64,000 nt of DNA from Saccharothrix sp. NRRL B-16348 (GTDB lineage Bacteria > Actinomycetota > Actinomycetes > Mycobacteriales > Pseudonocardiaceae): assembly GCF_001280085.1 (NCBI RefSeq), contig NZ_LGED01000002.1, positions 62,001 through 126,000 of the forward strand. The letters run 5' to 3'. The translations under genes and the position numbers were made by a program. The stretch's first letter is position 1; every line of letters begins with the position of its first letter. Below, in pieces: positions 41,666 through 51,978 of this stretch. Under the pieces are notes generated by a model. That model was not told the origin of the DNA, searched no databases, and saw nothing but the letters and a program-made list of their open reading frames with translations.

Positions 41666-42682
41666 TCACGGCGTCGCCCACGGGTCGACGGGCACCACGT
41701 CGGTGATCCGCCCGGTGTCGTCGAGCAGGCACCCCATCCGCTTCACGGCGCGCAACGTCACGGCGCGGTCGGTGAGGGTGAGCGCGGGCAGCCGCCTGGC
41801 GAGTTCGGCTTCGAGGCGTTGCACGTCGCCGAGCGAGCGCAGCCACAACGTCATCACCAGGTTGTCCGCCCCGGTGACGGCCGCGCACAGCCGGACCTCC
41901 GGCAGCTCGGTCAACGCGGTCGCGGTCCGGTCCAGTTCGTCCGGCGGCACCCTGGCCCAGAACGTCGCGGCGATCGGCCACCCCGTGATCGGCTGGGCGA
42001 CCTCGCACCGCAGCGACACCAACCTCCCGTCGACCATCTCGTTGAGCCACCGGCGCACGGTGGACCCGCTCTTGCCCGTGCGGGCCGCGATCTCGGCCGC
42101 CGGCCTGCGCCCGTCGTCGAGCGCCCGCAGCACTTCCCGGTGGTGCGGCTTCCACACGGCGCCGGTCCCGGTCGGCCGGCCCGGCGGCACGGCTCGCGCA
42201 CGCCGCTGGGGTTCGAGCGCGCCGAGCCGCCAGTGGTTGCCCTCGCCGTAGACGGTGGTGACGGTGTGCGTGCGCGTCCGCCGCAGGCCCGGCAGCGCGT
42301 GCAGTCGGTGCAGCACGACGTGCGACAGGGTGGCGAGGTCGGGTGTCAGGAGGGTGAGGAACAGGTCCCGCCCGCTGCTGATGATCGAGATCGAGACGAC
42401 CTGCGGGATGCGGGACAGCACTTCGACGGCGTGCGCGCGGGAGGTCGGCTCGATGTCGATCTCGATGAACGCGTTGCAGTGGTCCTTGGCCCACAACCGC
42501 ACCTCGGGGTAGGCGGTGACGCGCGCGAGACCCGCGTCGACCAGTCCTTGCCACCGCCGTGCCGCGGTGACCGGGTCGATGCCCAGCGCGCGGCCGACCT
42601 CGTGCCACGTGGCCCGCGGCGCGGCTTGCAGGGCGTGGACGAGCCGGAGGTCGGTCTCGTCGGGCGTGAACGAATCCTGCAC
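41666..42682 (-). CDS. Lrp/AsnC-family regulator with duplicated domains
   Basis: The 338-residue protein is about twice the usual Lrp length. It shows two successive AsnC units, each an HTH (DETDLRLVHALQAAPRATWHEVG; HHREVLRALDDGRRPAAEIAARTGKSG) and a RAM-like beta-alpha domain. The tandem form is common in actinobacteria. The chosen start is GTG at 42682 with GGAGTGG upstream. It is divergent from an M20 amidohydrolase 104 bp away and most likely controls that gene in response to an amino acid or acyl-amino acid. Confidence 0.88.
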   Translation of the reverse strand: MQDSFTPDETDLRLVHALQAAPRATWHEVGRALGIDPVTAARRWQGLVDAGLARVTAYPEVRLWAKDHCNAFIEIDIEPTSRAHAVEVLSRIPQVVSISIISSGRDLFLTLLTPDLATLSHVVLHRLHALPGLRRTRTHTVTTVYGEGNHWRLGALEPQRRARAVPPGRPTGTGAVWKPHHREVLRALDDGRRPAAEIAARTGKSGSTVRRWLNEMVDGRLVSLRCEVAQPITGWPIAATFWARVPPDELDRTATALTELPEVRLCAAVTGADNLVMTLWLRSLGDVQRLEAELARRLPALTLTDRAVTLRAVKRMGCLLDDTGRITDVVPVDPWATP

Positions 42683-42786
42683 AGTCGGCCACTCCGGTGA
42701 GCGATCTTGACAATTCGAGCGTTGAGAGTGGCACCCGTGGCGATTCTCGGCAAGTGCCCCGCCACCAACCCGAGGAGAGGTCACCC

Positions 42787-43950
42787 ATGTCGGCGAGCGA
42801 GAACGCGGCCCTGATGGACCACCTGGTGCGACTGCGCCGGCAGTTGCACGCCGAACCCGAGATCGGCCTGGACTTACCGCGCACGCAGGAGAAGGTGCTC
42901 GCCGCGCTGGACGGGCTGCCGCTGGAGGTGTCGCCGGGCCGGTCGCTGACCTCGGTGACCGCCGTGCTGCGCGGCGCGCGGCCGGGACCGGTGGTGCTGC
43001 TGCGCGCCGACATGGACGCGCTGCCCGTGCGGGAGCGCACCGGGCTGGAGTACGCGTCCCGGGTGGACGGCGCGATGCACGCGTGCGGGCACGACATGCA
43101 CACCGCGATGCTGGTCGGCGCCGCGCACCTGCTCGCCGCGCGGCGGGACGAGGTGACCGGTGACGTCGTCTTCATGTTCCAGCCCGGCGAGGAGGGGTGG
43201 GACGGGTCGGCGGCGATGATCGCCGAGGGCGTGCTGGACGCCGCGGGCCGCCGAGCGGACGCCGCCTACGCGTTGCACGTGTTCGGCGCGGGCGTGCCGC
43301 ACGGCGTGTTCTCGGCCAGGCCGGGCACCACGATGGCGGCGTCCGACGGGCTGGAGGTCACCGTCGTCGGCGCCGGCGGGCACGGCGCCCGGCCGCACCG
43401 CGCGAAGGACCCGATCCCGGTCGCGTGCGAGATCGTCACCGCGTTGCAGGCCATGGTCACCCGCCAGTCGGACATCTTCGACCCGGTGGTGGTGACCGTG
43501 GGGTCGTTCCACGCCGGGAGCAAGCGCAACGTCATCCCCGACACCGCGCGGTTCGAGGCGACCGTCCGCTCGTTCTCCGCGCCGGCCAAGGCCAGGGTCA
43601 AGGACGCGGCGGTCACGCTGGCGCGGTCGATCGCGCAGGCGCACGGCCTGCGAGCCGAGGTGGACTACGTCGACGGCTACCCGATGACGGTCAACGACCC
43701 GCGGGAGACCGCGTTCGTCGCCGAGACGATCACCGACCTCTTCGGCGGGCGGTTCCGGCCGCTGGCCGACCCCATGCCGGGCGGCGAGGACTTCTCCCGC
43801 GTCCTGCAAGAGGTCCCCGGCGCGTTCATCCCGTTCGGCGCGGGCGACGGCACCGACAACCACTCCCCTCTCGCCCGGTTCGACGACGCGCTGCTGCCCG
43901 ACGGCGCCACCGTCCTCGCCGAACTCGCGCTGCGCCGCGGCGCCCGGTGA
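42787..43950 (+). CDS. M20D amidohydrolase (hippurate/IAA-amino-acid hydrolase type)
   Basis: The 387-residue metallo-amidohydrolase shows RADMDALPV, MHACGHDMHTAMLVGAA, FQPGEEGWDGSAAMI and PMPGGEDFSRVL, the metal and catalytic residues of the M20D branch (Cys-Gly-His-Asp, Glu-Glu). It hydrolyses N-acyl amino acids. Cytoplasmic. The start is ATG at 42787 behind GAGGAGAGG. It is divergently paired with a tandem Lrp regulator and convergent with a TetR gene only 6 bp away. Confidence 0.92.
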   Translation: MSASENAALMDHLVRLRRQLHAEPEIGLDLPRTQEKVLAALDGLPLEVSPGRSLTSVTAVLRGARPGPVVLLRADMDALPVRERTGLEYASRVDGAMHACGHDMHTAMLVGAAHLLAARRDEVTGDVVFMFQPGEEGWDGSAAMIAEGVLDAAGRRADAAYALHVFGAGVPHGVFSARPGTTMAASDGLEVTVVGAGGHGARPHRAKDPIPVACEIVTALQAMVTRQSDIFDPVVVTVGSFHAGSKRNVIPDTARFEATVRSFSAPAKARVKDAAVTLARSIAQAHGLRAEVDYVDGYPMTVNDPRETAFVAETITDLFGGRFRPLADPMPGGEDFSRVLQEVPGAFIPFGAGDGTDNHSPLARFDDALLPDGATVLAELALRRGAR

Positions 43951-43956
43951 GTGCCG

Positions 43957-44559
43957 TCAGGCGGGCGGGAAGCCGAGGGCCGGGAGGATGGCCTCGTCGA
44001 CGATCGCGGCCAGTTCGTCCGCGGTCGGGAAGCGGCCCAGGTCCATGGACAGCTTGAAGACCATCGCCTCGCCGATCTGGGTCGTGATCGGGGTCAGCCG
44101 GCGGGGGTCCAGGCCGCCGTTGGCGGCGTAGTGGCGCAGGACCGTGGTGGTGAACGTGCCGCCCCTGGGGTCGAAGACGTCGCGGTAGAGGGCTTCGGCG
44201 AGGTCCGGGTAGCGGTGGCGTTCGAACATGATCGCCAGCACGGCGTTGGCCGCGGGCGTCCGCATCCAGTCGGTGAGCACGGTGAGCGCCGCGATCAGGT
44301 CGGCGCGCAGGTCGTCCGCCGCTGGGGTGGGCACCTCCACCGGGTGGGCCTGCGCCACGGCGTCGACCAGCAGCTCGTGCGGTGTCGCCCAGCGCCGGTA
44401 GAGCACCGTCTTCGCGGTGGACGCCCGGCGCGCGATGCCCTCCATGCTCAGCTGGCCCAGCCCGACCTCGGCGAGTTCGGCGAGCGCGGCTTCGTGGATG
44501 GCGCGCACCAGCGCCTCGCCACGCCGTCGTTCCGGGGCCTTGGCAGCCGCTTTCTCCAT
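43957..44559 (-). CDS. TetR/AcrR-family repressor
   Basis: The 200-residue regulator has an N-terminal TetR HTH (LVRAIHEAALAELAEVGLGQLSMEGIARRASTAKTVLYRRW) and a C-terminal ligand domain close to TetR_C_11. The start is ATG at 44559 with GGAAGTGAC upstream. It is divergent from a DUF418 gene, and the inverted repeat CTTATC-GGCGA-GATAAG lies in the 79-bp gap, a likely operator for both. The ligand is unknown. Confidence 0.9.
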   Translation of the reverse strand: MEKAAAKAPERRRGEALVRAIHEAALAELAEVGLGQLSMEGIARRASTAKTVLYRRWATPHELLVDAVAQAHPVEVPTPAADDLRADLIAALTVLTDWMRTPAANAVLAIMFERHRYPDLAEALYRDVFDPRGGTFTTTVLRHYAANGGLDPRRLTPITTQIGEAMVFKLSMDLGRFPTADELAAIVDEAILPALGFPPA

Positions 44560-44586
44560 GTCACTTCCGCTTCAAGACACGGTGTC

Positions 44587-44611
44587 GTATCTTATCGGCG
44601 AGATAAGCTAC
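44587..44611. promoter_or_regulatory. TetR operator CTTATC-N5-GATAAG
   Basis: The core inverted repeat is at 44591-44607, extended to GTATCTTATC/GATAAGCTAC (9 of 10 pairs) over 25 bp. It lies between the divergent TetR and DUF418 genes, overlapping the expected promoters. Confidence 0.65.
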
Positions 44612-44638
44612 GTCACCGTATCCAATTGAGGTGTTCCG

Positions 44639-46914
<2,276 letters not shown>

Positions 46915-46943
46915 GGCACCTGGCCGGAGGCGGCTCACAATCG

Positions 46944-47260
46944 GTGATGCCGTTCGGCCACAGGGTTCACCCCGCCGCACAGGCCGCCACCATCCCCGTG
47001 GCCTGCGGCGAGAACGCGCTCGTCGCCGCGGTCAACCTGGCCGACCCGACCGCCGCCACCGCCGACACCCCGGCGCCTGCACCTACGCCCTCACCACCCC
47101 GCACGGCGGTCTCGCCAACGGACTTCCGGTCATCACCACGCCCATCGAGATGATCGACCCGGTCACGACCACCCGGAACTCGCTGCTGAGCTTCCGCATC
47201 GCCGCGGTCGACTCGGCGGCGACCACCCTCACCACCCGACGCGGAGCCGCCCGGACCTGA
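46944..47260 (+). pseudogene. Remnant of a secreted beta-helix-type protein
   Basis: Two frames carry successive pieces typical of the N-terminus of actinomycete right-handed beta-helix proteins: IPVACGENALVAAVNLA, then after a frame change near 47070 ACTYALTTPHGGLANGLPVI with TTPIEMIDPVTTTRNSLLSF. The frame ends at TGA in a terminator loop. The usual several-hundred-residue repeat region is missing. It is a decayed gene end; assignment is by remembered pattern only. Confidence 0.45.
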
Positions 47261-47274
47261 CCGGGCGGCTCCGC
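47241..47274 (+). terminator. Strong hairpin terminator
   Basis: A perfect 14-bp stem, GCGGAGCCGCCCGG with its complement, has a 6-nt loop. It separates the xylanase and remnant region from the sulfur island. It lies just upstream of the TTGCGC-N16-TATACT promoter. Confidence 0.88.
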
Positions 47275-47291
47275 ATTGCTCCTGACAGAGC

Positions 47292-47340
47292 TTGCGCGCA
47301 CGTCGATCACTCCTATACTAATCCAGTGTTAAGTGGATTA
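47292..47340 (+). promoter_or_regulatory. Promoter and TAATCCA-N8-TGGATTA operator of the dsrE operon
   Basis: TTGCGC (47292-47297), 16 bp, TATACT (47314-47319) form a sigma-70-like promoter. A perfect inverted repeat TAATCCA-N8-TGGATTA (47319-47340) overlaps the -10 end, placing a repressor over the start site. Related operators lie at 50396, 53393 and 55713. The TCCA/TGGA arms recall Rrf2-family (CymR-like) sites; that link is inference. Confidence 0.7.
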
Positions 47341-47446
47341 CGGGATAAGACTCGTGGTGGTCGGCGGTTCGACCGGGCGACCTCTCCGCCATGTCCCGGC
47401 TCCACCGCACCTGGACACGATCCCCGGCGACCACCAGGAGAGACCC

Positions 47447-47800
47447 ATGAAGTTCTTGATCGTCCTGCACGACCCTCCCTACGGCACCGAACGCACCTAC
47501 AACGGCATCCGGTGGGCGCGTCAGCTGATCGACGCCGACGGCAACCACGAGGTCAAGATCTTCATGTTCGCCGACGCCGTCGCCGCCACCGCAGACGGCC
47601 AGAAGACGCCCAACGGCTTCTACAACCTCGCCAAGATGCTCAAGGGCTTCACCGAGAAGGGCGGCGTGGTCGGCAACTGCGGCACCTGCATGGACGCCCG
47701 CGCCATCGCCGACGACCGGTTGGTGTCCGGCAGCCACCGCTCCGGCATGGCGGAGTTGGCCGAGTGGACCGTGTGGGCCGACAAGGTCATCAACGTCTGA
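47447..47800 (+). CDS. DsrE-family sulfur relay protein
   Basis: The 117-residue protein has the DsrE/DsrF-like fold pattern: MKFLIVLHDPPYGTERTYNG at the N-terminus, EVKIFMFADAVAA in the core and a conserved Cys pair in VGNCGTCMDAR that can carry persulfide. It would pass sulfane sulfur between enzymes in the cytoplasm. The start is ATG at 47447 behind CAGGAGAG; GTG codons further up keep the frame open but lack sites. It is the first gene of an operon with the SQR-like flavoprotein. The 106-nt leader can fold so that TGGTGGTCG pairs with CGACCACCA beside the ribosome site. Confidence 0.88.
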   Translation: MKFLIVLHDPPYGTERTYNGIRWARQLIDADGNHEVKIFMFADAVAATADGQKTPNGFYNLAKMLKGFTEKGGVVGNCGTCMDARAIADDRLVSGSHRSGMAELAEWTVWADKVINV

Positions 47801-47816
47801 GATGGGGAACGAGACC

Positions 47817-48977
47817 GTGGCCAAGACCGTTGTCGTCCTCGGAGCAGGCGTCGGAGGACTCACCACCGCTACCCGCCTGCGGGGGATGCTGCCCGAGCAA
47901 GACCGGATCGTGCTGGTGGACCGCTCGTTCGACGGCGTGCTGGGGTTGTCGCTGCTGTGGGTGATGCGCGGCTGGCGCACCGCGGACCAGGTGCACGTGC
48001 GGCCGAAACCGTTGCCGGGCATCGACATGCGGGCCGCGGAGGTCCGCTCGATCGACACCGACAACAGGCACGTCCACACCGACAGCGGCTCGATCGCCTA
48101 TGACGCACTGGTCATTGCGCTCGGCGCGGGACTGGCACCGGACCGGGTGCCGGGTCTGAGCGACGTGACCGAAGCCGGGATCGCAGGCGAGTTCTACACC
48201 CTCGACGGCGCGGACCTGCTGCACCGCCAGTTGTCCGAAGTAGACTCCGGGCGGATTACGTTCGTCGTGGCGGGGGTGCCGTTCAAGTGCCCGGCCGCGC
48301 CGTTCGAGGGCGCGCTGCTCGCCGCCGACCTGTTGGGCGAGCTCGGTGTGCGCGGGTCCGTCACGGTCGACGCGTTCACCCCGGACCCGTTCCCCATGCC
48401 GGTCGCCGGCCCCGCGGTGGGCAAGGCGCTCGTCGGGATGCTCGAACAGCACGGGATCGGCTTCCACCCCGGCAAGAGCCTCGAGCTGGTCGACGCGCGG
48501 GCCAAGCAGCTGACCTTCGCCGACGGCACCCGCGAGCCGTTCGACTTCCTCGTCGTGGTGCCGCCGCACCAGGCGCCGGCTCCGGTCCGCGAGACCCGCT
48601 TGGGTCCGATGGGCTGGATCCCGGTCGATCCCCGCACGCTGGCGTCCGACGTCCCCGGTGTGTGGGCGCTCGGCGACTGCTCCGCGCTGATGCTGCCCAA
48701 CGGCAAGCCCTTGCCCAAGGCAGCGGTCTTCGCCGAGGGCGAGTCGGAGGTCGTGGCCAACGGGGTGGCGCGCCACCTCGGCTACGACGCGCCGGAGCCG
48801 TACTTCGACGGCAATGGCTCGTGCTACGTCGAGATCGGCGGGCACCTGGCGGCCAAGGGCGTCGGGAACTTCCTTGAAGCACCGGCGCCGTCCGTCACGC
48901 TCATGGACCCCTCGCCGGAGTTCCACCGGGAGAAGCAGGACGAGGAACGCGCGTGGATGGAGCGGTGGAGCGGCTGA
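47817..48977 (+). CDS. Sulfide:quinone oxidoreductase-like flavoprotein
   Basis: The 386-residue two-dinucleotide-binding flavoprotein starts with TVVVLGAGVGGLTTATRLR. It contains the FCSD/SQR-type segments GVPFKCPAAPFEGALLAADLL, MGWIPVDPRTL and GVWALGDCSALMLPNGKPLPKAAVFAEGE. SQR oxidises sulfide to protein-bound polysulfide and feeds electrons to quinone, peripherally on the membrane. Cys in FKCP and a Cys near the C-terminal GSCYVE could be redox active. The chosen start is GTG at 47817 (GGGGA upstream); ATG at 47802 is the alternative. Co-transcribed with DsrE, it suggests sulfide detoxification or sulfane-sulfur production. Confidence 0.85.
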   Translation: MAKTVVVLGAGVGGLTTATRLRGMLPEQDRIVLVDRSFDGVLGLSLLWVMRGWRTADQVHVRPKPLPGIDMRAAEVRSIDTDNRHVHTDSGSIAYDALVIALGAGLAPDRVPGLSDVTEAGIAGEFYTLDGADLLHRQLSEVDSGRITFVVAGVPFKCPAAPFEGALLAADLLGELGVRGSVTVDAFTPDPFPMPVAGPAVGKALVGMLEQHGIGFHPGKSLELVDARAKQLTFADGTREPFDFLVVVPPHQAPAPVRETRLGPMGWIPVDPRTLASDVPGVWALGDCSALMLPNGKPLPKAAVFAEGESEVVANGVARHLGYDAPEPYFDGNGSCYVEIGGHLAAKGVGNFLEAPAPSVTLMDPSPEFHREKQDEERAWMERWSG

Positions 48978-49005
48978 ACGCTCAGGAGCGCCCGAGGAAC
49001 GACGT

Positions 49006-49038
49006 CGGTCGGGCCACCCCCGCGTGGCGGCCCGACCG
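49006..49038. terminator. Convergent terminator between SQR and cysteine desulfurase
   Basis: The outer stem CGGTCGGGCC/GGCCCGACCG and inner CCAC/GTGG lie between the two stop codons and can serve both strands. Confidence 0.75.
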
Positions 49039-49059
49039 ACCCCGTCCGGTCTCCTCGGC

Positions 49060-50226
49060 TCACGCCCGGTCGGTGAGGCCGACGGCGGCGGCCACCTGGT
49101 CGGCCGCCCGCCTGACGTCCTCCTCGCCGGTCCAACGCCCGAGCGACAGGCGCAGCGCCGACGTGGCGCGCCCGGCCGGCAACCCCATCGCGGTCAGCAC
49201 GGGCGAAGGGGACTCGTCGCCTTCGTGGCAGGCAGATCCGGCCGAGGCGGCCACGCCCGACAGCGCGGCCTGCAGTTCCGACGCGACCGTGCCGTCCACG
49301 CAGATGTTGAGGGTGTTGGGCAGCCGCTGCTCAGGGTGCCCGTTGAGGTGCACCCGCCCCGGCAGGCGCTGGTCCAGGTCGGCGTGCAGCTCGTCGCGCA
49401 ATCTCCGCAACCGCTCCGGCTCGCCGGGCAGCGCTTCGGCGGCGAGCCGCGCGGCGACACCCATTGCCACCGCGTACGGCACGTTCTCGGTGCCGGCGCG
49501 CAGTCCGCGTTCCTGCCCACCGCCGTGGACGACCGGCTCCAGAGCCAGCCCACGGCGGACGAACAGCGCTCCGACCCCCTTGGGCGCGTACAGCTTGTGC
49601 CCGGCGACCGTGAGCAGGTCGACCCCGAGTTCCCGCACCGAGACGGGGATCTTCCCGACCGACTGGGCGGCGTCGGTGTGGAAGACCGCACCGCCGGCGT
49701 GGGCGATCGCGGCCAGTTCCGCGACGGCCTGCACGGTTCCGGTCTCGTTGTTGGCGTGCATGATCGACACCAGCACGGTGCGCCCGGTCAGCGCCCTCCT
49801 CAGGTCGTTCGGGTCGACCAGCCCGTGGCGGTCGACCGGGAGCCGGGTCACCCGGAAACCGTGCAGGCGGACCAAACTGTCGCACGCGGCGAGCACGGCC
49901 GGGTGCTCGGTGGCCTGCGTGATCACGTGGTCCCCTCGATCACGGCGCGCGAGCGCGGCACCGCACACCGCCAACGTGTCGCCTTCCGAGCCGCCGCCGG
50001 TGAAGACGACCTCCTCGGGCGCGCAGTCGAGCAGGTCGGCGACCTGGCCGCGCGCCGAGGCGACCGCGTCACGCGCCACGTGCCCGAAGACGTGGCCGCT
50101 CGACGGGTTGCCGAAATGCCGGGCGAGGTACGGGAGGCATGCCTCCACCACGCGCGGGTCGACCGGTGTGGTGGCGTTGTAGTCCAGGTAGGTGACCTCG
50201 CCGTCCAGCCCGGGAGGACGGTTCAC
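49060..50226 (-). CDS. Cysteine desulfurase (NifS/IscS-like)
   Basis: The 388-residue PLP enzyme removes sulfur (or selenium) from cysteine as a persulfide. It has YLDYNATTPVDP at the start, TQATEHPAVL with the PLP-stacking His, HTDAAQSVGKIPV, the Schiff-base Lys in TVAGHKLYAPKGVG and the catalytic Cys in SAGSACHEGDESPS. The extended Cys loop is type I. No iscU or suf genes follow, so it is not a standard Fe-S operon. The ACHEG loop resembles those of desulfurases used for other sulfur/selenium pathways (recalled, tentative). The start is GTG at 50226 without a strong ribosome site. An operator lies about 170 bp upstream. Confidence 0.92.
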   Translation of the reverse strand: MNRPPGLDGEVTYLDYNATTPVDPRVVEACLPYLARHFGNPSSGHVFGHVARDAVASARGQVADLLDCAPEEVVFTGGGSEGDTLAVCGAALARRDRGDHVITQATEHPAVLAACDSLVRLHGFRVTRLPVDRHGLVDPNDLRRALTGRTVLVSIMHANNETGTVQAVAELAAIAHAGGAVFHTDAAQSVGKIPVSVRELGVDLLTVAGHKLYAPKGVGALFVRRGLALEPVVHGGGQERGLRAGTENVPYAVAMGVAARLAAEALPGEPERLRRLRDELHADLDQRLPGRVHLNGHPEQRLPNTLNICVDGTVASELQAALSGVAASAGSACHEGDESPSPVLTAMGLPAGRATSALRLSLGRWTGEEDVRRAADQVAAAVGLTDRA

Positions 50227-50368
50227 CTCGCGCCGCCGTTGCGGGGCCGCCTGCCGGTTTCCCGGAGGTCGGCGAACCGGCACGACACCGAACCGGCCAC
50301 CGTGAACAGTCTATTGAGGACTACCAAAACGCACCTCGACCCGTTCCGCCGTTCACCCGTTCCGCCGC

Positions 50369-50417
50369 TTGCGCGACACCTGACCACTCGTATACTACTC
50401 CAGGGTTCAATGGAATA
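50369..50417 (+). promoter_or_regulatory. Second TTGCGC-N16-TATACT promoter with TACTCCA-N8-TGGAATA operator
   Basis: TTGCGC at 50369, TATACT at 50391 and the operator at 50396-50417 repeat the dsrE promoter design base for base in spacing. It reads right toward the acyl-CoA-dehydrogenase-like gene, and the operator could also repress the divergent cysteine desulfurase. Confidence 0.7.
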
Positions 50418-50790
50418 GTGGGCTTCAAGGTCGCCCTGTGTCGCGAGACATCGGGTCGTGCGACCGAGGGATGAATTCAGACCGCACGACCGCGGCCGGA
50501 TAACGCCCCACAAGGACGATTGACAGGCCCTTGACGCCATCCATAGCCTGACCAAAAGGACAAAGGCGCGTGTTGTCCTGACACAAGGGGGTCTCGACCA
50601 CATCGGCGCATTCGACCTCGCCGATTGCGGACATTTGTCGCGGTAGCCGAAAGCCGGGCCGACAGAAACCCGGCGTCGACTCGTGCGCACATTCGTGGAT
50701 CACCTCGGAACTCAACGTCGAAGCCACTGCGGACAAATCCTGGTGGCGTGACGATCGCGCCTTCGACCAGGAATCGCGGAGGTACCGAGA
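50418..50790 (+). other. Long untranslated leader before the ACAD-like gene
   Basis: About 370 nt separate the promoter from the start codon. No convincing small gene or known riboswitch core was recognised. Local features include a GGTCG-TG-CGACC hairpin near 50454 and several A-rich boxes (CCAAAAGGACAAAGG near 50551). A structured leader or small RNA is possible. Confidence 0.35.
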
Positions 50791-51921
50791 ATGACCACCG
50801 GAACCCACATCGGCGATCTCATCCCGATCATCGAGGACACGGTCGCGCCCAACGCCGCCGACGTCGACGCGACCGGCGCTTTTCCGCGCGCGGCCGTCAA
50901 AGCGCTCGGCGAAGCCGGTTTGCTCGGTTTGACCAGCGCCACCGAGGTCGGTGGCAGGGGCCAGGGCTTGCGCGCCTCCGCCGAGGTGGTGGAGCACATC
51001 GCCCGCGCCTGCGGCTCCACCGCGATGGTGGTCTGCATGCACTACGCGGGCACGGCGGTCATCGAGGCGTTCGGCCCGAGGGACACGCGGGAGGCCATCG
51101 CCCGCGGCCAGCACCTGACCACCCTCGCCTTCTCCGAAGCCGGTTCGCGCAGCCACTTCTGGGCGCCCATGTCCACCGCCACCGCGGCGTCCGACGGCCG
51201 CGTGCTGCTCGACGCCCGCAAGAGCTGGGTGACCTCCGCCGGCGAGGCGGACTCCTACGTCTGGTCGAGCAAGCCGGTGGCGGCCGAAGGGCCCAGCACG
51301 TTGTGGCTGGTCCCCGCGGCGGCGGGCGGGCTGGACGCCAGCGGCCGTTTTGACGGGTTCGGCCTGCGCGGCAACGCGTCCAGGCCCGTCTCCGCCACGG
51401 ACGTCCTCGTCGACCGCACGGCCCTGCTCGGCGTGGACGGCAAGGGCGACGAGATCATGTTGAGCATCGTCCTCGCCCACTTCCAGGTCATGAGCGCGGC
51501 CGTCTCGCTCGGCCTCGCGGAATCCGCGATCGCGAAGGCGGTCGAGCACGTCACGACCGCGCGGTTCGAGCACCTCGACCGCCGCTTGGCCGACCTGCCG
51601 GTCAACCGGGCCAACATCGCGAAGATGCGGTTGCTCGCCGACCAGGCCCACGCCCTGCTCGGCGACACGGTGCAGGCCATCGAGACCGGGCGACCGGACG
51701 CGACGCTGCGGGTGCTGGAGGTCAAGGCGGCCGCGTCGGAGGCCGCCATCGCCGTCACCGACATCGCCATGCGCGTGTGCGGTGGCGCCGCGTTCCGCAA
51801 GGAAGGCGGGCTCGAGCGCTACTTCCGCGACGCCCGTGCCGCGACCGTCATGGCGCCCACCACGGACGCCATCCACGACTTCATCGGCCGTGCCGTGTGC
51901 GGCATGCCGCTGTTCGACTAG
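50791..51921 (+). CDS. Acyl-CoA-dehydrogenase-fold flavoprotein lacking the usual Glu
   Basis: The 376-residue protein has the ACAD N-terminal helix domain (AALKALGEAGLLGLT-type segment AVKALGEAGLLGLT), a beta barrel (LAFSEAGSRS, KSWVTSAGEADSYVW) and C-terminal helices ending RDARAATVMAPTTDAIHDFIG. In true dehydrogenases the segment before TNQIQR carries the catalytic Glu (YEGT); here it reads MAPTT, so the base is absent. It may act instead as a flavin monooxygenase-like enzyme, like the SfnB/DszC-type proteins of sulfur acquisition, but this is inference. The start is ATG at 50791 with GCGGAGG upstream. It belongs to the operator-linked sulfur island. Confidence 0.8.
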   Translation: MTTGTHIGDLIPIIEDTVAPNAADVDATGAFPRAAVKALGEAGLLGLTSATEVGGRGQGLRASAEVVEHIARACGSTAMVVCMHYAGTAVIEAFGPRDTREAIARGQHLTTLAFSEAGSRSHFWAPMSTATAASDGRVLLDARKSWVTSAGEADSYVWSSKPVAAEGPSTLWLVPAAAGGLDASGRFDGFGLRGNASRPVSATDVLVDRTALLGVDGKGDEIMLSIVLAHFQVMSAAVSLGLAESAIAKAVEHVTTARFEHLDRRLADLPVNRANIAKMRLLADQAHALLGDTVQAIETGRPDATLRVLEVKAAASEAAIAVTDIAMRVCGGAAFRKEGGLERYFRDARAATVMAPTTDAIHDFIGRAVCGMPLFD

Positions 51922-51978
51922 CGCAGGACGCCGACGGCCGGGCCGACCACCGCGGTGGCAGTCCGGCCGCCGGCGCGG

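Noticed and set aside
47341..47446. SAM-type riboswitch or Cys-rich leader peptide before dsrE
   Set aside because: No SAM-I/IV core motifs and no Cys codon run were found. Only a simple long-range pairing is visible.
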